From: Actinomycetes bacterium
GTDB lineage: Bacteria > Actinomycetota > Actinomycetes > Actinomycetales > Cellulomonadaceae
Length of the DNA: 22,319 nt
Direction of reading: 5' to 3'
Assembly (NCBI GenBank): GCA_023389545.1
Contig: JAEWEI010000381.1
Span: 1-22,319, forward strand
The translations under genes were made by a program, and so were the position numbers. Below, piece by piece: positions 20,423 through 22,319 of the stretch; positions within the stretch are counted from its first letter, which is position 1, and each line of letters starts with the position of its first letter. Under the pieces are notes generated by a model that was not told the origin of the DNA, did not search any database, and saw only the letters and a program-made list of their open reading frames with translations.

Positions 20423-22319
20423 GTGAATCCGACTGCTTTGAGCGTGTTCGACCTGCCCGATCGCCTCGCCGCGAAGGGGGACCCGGCGCTGATCGCCGCC
20501 GATGCGCGGCATCTCGCGGCGGTCGTGGAGAGCCTCGACGGGACGATCGCGGACCTGTCCCGCCGTCTCGACCTCGAGCGCAAGGCGCCGGGCGGCAGAG
20601 GCCAGGAGGCGCTGGAGCGGGACCTGGAGATCCACCGGCTGACCGCCCGGCTGGGCATGCTGCGCCGCTTCGGCGCGGACCTGTGCCTGGGGCGGATGGT
20701 GGGCGCTGACGATCCCGAGCCCGTGTACGTGGGGCGGCTCGGCCTCGCGGACAGCTCGGGCAGACGGCTGCTGGTGGACTGGCGCTCGCCCGCCGCTGAG
20801 CCGTTCTTCGCCGCGACGCACGCGCACCCGATGGGCCTGGCGAGCCGCCGCAGGTACCGCTGGACCGGCGGCCGGGTCAGCGACTACTGGGATGAGGTGT
20901 TCGCCGACGGCGCGGCCGGGATCGACCACCACCCCGCCCTCGACGACCAGTCCGCGTTCATCGCGAGCCTCGGCGCCCACCGCTCGGCCCGGATGCGCGA
21001 CGTGCTCGGCACCATCCAGGCCGACCAGGACGCCATCATCCGCGCGGGCTCCCGCAACGCCCTGGTCGTCGATGGCGGCCCGGGCACCGGGAAGACCGTC
21101 GTCGCCCTGCACCGCGCCGCGTACCTGCTCTACTCCGACCCGCGGCTCGGCCACCGCCGTGGCGGCCTGCTGTTCGTCGGCCCCCATGAGCCGTACCTGG
21201 CGTATGTCGCCGACGTCCTGCCCAGCCTGGGGGAGGAAGGCGTGCTGACCTGCACCCTGCGGGACCTCGTCCCCGAGGGGGACGCCGCCGCTGTCGAGGC
21301 CGATCCGAAGGTGGCGCGCCTCAAGTCCTCCGCCCAGATGGTCGAGGCGATCGAGGCGGCGGTCAGGTTCTCCGAACGGCCGCCCACCGAGGGGATGGCC
21401 GTCACCACCCCCTGGGCCGACGTCTGGGTGAGCGCCGACGACTGGGCCGAGGCGTTCGCGGCCCCGGAGACCGGCATCCCGCACAACGAGGCGCGCGAGC
21501 AGGTGTGGGACGCGTTGCTCGCGATCCTCCTGGACAAGCACGACCTGCGGGCGCCCCGGCTGGAGGGGTACGGCGACGTGGGCGCCCTCGACGGCGGAGA
21601 TGGCGTGGGGGACGGCCTGGACCCCGCATATGCCGGAGACCAGGACGACTATGGGCTAGACGCCGCGCGGGACGCGGACCTGCGGGTGCGGGAGGCGGAC
21701 GACCCGCAGGACGGCGAGGCCACACCCGAGCAGGTCCGCGCGTCGCTCCGGCGGGACCCCGAGCTGCGCGCCGCGCTGCACCGCGCCTGGCCGCTGATCG
21801 AGCCGGGCGAGCTCGTCGGGGACCTGTGGTCGGTGCCTGCGTACTTGCGGCTGTGCGCCCCGTGGCTCAGCGCCGACGAGGTGCGGGCGATGCAGCGCCC
21901 GGACCCGCAGGCGTGGACAGTCTCAGACCTGCCGCTGCTGGACGCGGCCCGACGGCGACTCGGCGACCCCGGCGCGTCGCATCGCGCGCAGCGGAGAGAG
22001 GCCGCCCTTGCCGCCGAGCGGGCGCGGATGGCGGATGTCATCGGCGACCTCATCGAGGCCGACGACTCCACGCTGGGCGTGATGCACATGCTGCGGGGCG
22101 AGGACCTCCAAGAGGCCCTGGCCGACGGCTCGAGCGTGCCGGTCGCCGCCCGTGACGCGCTCGCCGGCCCCTTCGCGCACCTCGTCGTGGACGAGGCCCA
22201 GGAGCTGACCGACGCCGAATGGCAGATGCTGCTGGCCCGGTGCCCGTCGCGGAGCCTCACCATCGTCGGCGACAGGGCCCAGGCACGGCACGGGTTCACA
22301 GAGGCCTGGCGGGAGCGGC
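20423..22319 (+). CDS. helR: HelR/HelD-type RNA polymerase recycling ATPase, N-terminal part
   Basis: The reading frame stays open for 632 codons and leaves the window, so the C-terminus is missing. Start GTG 20423 has GGGGAG 8 nt upstream. Residues ~25-90 are a helical, charged N-terminal region (coiled-coil arm in HelD). VDWRSPAAEPFF at 118-129 is a hallmark of HelD-like proteins, Walker A GGPGTGKT is at 218-225, and Walker B VVDEAQE is at 588-594, followed by TIVGDRAQARHGF. Between them is an acidic, Gly-rich insertion near residues 390-430. Family knowledge: UvrD-like ATPases of this kind bind RNA polymerase, prise it off DNA, and in the HelR branch displace rifamycin from its pocket. I call it HelR rather than HelD because of the RAE-like element upstream and the VGDRAQARHGF form of the motif; the residues that would act on the drug were not checked. 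Confidence 0.87.
   Translation, partial: MNPTALSVFDLPDRLAAKGDPALIAADARHLAAVVESLDGTIADLSRRLDLERKAPGGRGQEALERDLEIHRLTARLGMLRRFGADLCLGRMVGADDPEPVYVGRLGLADSSGRRLLVDWRSPAAEPFFAATHAHPMGLASRRRYRWTGGRVSDYWDEVFADGAAGIDHHPALDDQSAFIASLGAHRSARMRDVLGTIQADQDAIIRAGSRNALVVDGGPGTGKTVVALHRAAYLLYSDPRLGHRRGGLLFVGPHEPYLAYVADVLPSLGEEGVLTCTLRDLVPEGDAAAVEADPKVARLKSSAQMVEAIEAAVRFSERPPTEGMAVTTPWADVWVSADDWAEAFAAPETGIPHNEAREQVWDALLAILLDKHDLRAPRLEGYGDVGALDGGDGVGDGLDPAYAGDQDDYGLDAARDADLRVREADDPQDGEATPEQVRASLRRDPELRAALHRAWPLIEPGELVGDLWSVPAYLRLCAPWLSADEVRAMQRPDPQAWTVSDLPLLDAARRRLGDPGASHRAQRREAALAAERARMADVIGDLIEADDSTLGVMHMLRGEDLQEALADGSSVPVAARDALAGPFAHLVVDEAQELTDAEWQMLLARCPSRSLTIVGDRAQARHGFTEAWRER

Overview
The window is about 22.3 kb of very GC-rich DNA, dense with genes and with strong G/C third-position bias. 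Actinobacterial families dominate: an F420-type luciferase-like oxidoreductase of the Rv1855c kind, a BTAD regulator, a LytR_C protein, DUF6457 and a HelR-type RNA polymerase recycling ATPase. Several genes have start codons placed for leaderless mRNAs. This fits a high-GC actinobacterium, and a Cellulomonas-like one is a reasonable guess. No rRNA, tRNA, CRISPR array, insertion sequence or phage gene was seen, so it reads as ordinary chromosome.

Region 1 (1-3.7 kb): a truncated DUF1684-type gene and a single-domain (p)ppGpp synthetase on the minus strand. Divergent from the synthetase is a Fic AMP-transferase with a C-terminal winged helix, whose promoter carries a 20-bp-phased TTCTCG repeat. 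Then come a tiny two-helix membrane protein and an F420-dependent oxidoreductase that ends in a strong terminator.

Region 2 (3.7-9.9 kb): a three-gene operon with 4-nt overlaps. It encodes a GT2 processive synthase, a one-pass HlyD-like periplasmic-type adaptor and a membrane-anchored GH81 endo-beta-1,3-glucanase-like protein. A 405-nt upstream region holds overlapping palindromes, a promoter and a foldable leader. The GH81 gene suggests that the polymer is a beta-1,3-glucan (curdlan type). A convergent GT87-like membrane glycosyltransferase overlaps the end of the operon.

Region 3 (10-14.3 kb): a UraA-type uracil permease, a bidirectional terminator, a minus-strand pair (conserved VapB-annotated-type protein plus LytR_C protein), and a plus-strand pair (BTAD regulator plus P-loop nucleoside-kinase-like protein). 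The last pair ends in another strong hairpin.

Region 4 (14.3-19.2 kb, minus strand): an adenosine/adenine-deaminase-family enzyme with an altered HAGE motif and a CRP-like site upstream, a SulP anion transporter, and a tightly coupled cluster CMD-fold protein > DUF6457 > SRPBCC > Sir2 deacylase.

Region 5 (19.2 kb to end): a membrane-anchored alpha/beta hydrolase, then the 5' 1.9 kb of a helR-type gene. A perfect 19-bp palindrome, which matches my memory of the rifamycin-associated element (RAE), lies 76 nt before the helR start codon. It suggests rifamycin-inducible protection of RNA polymerase.
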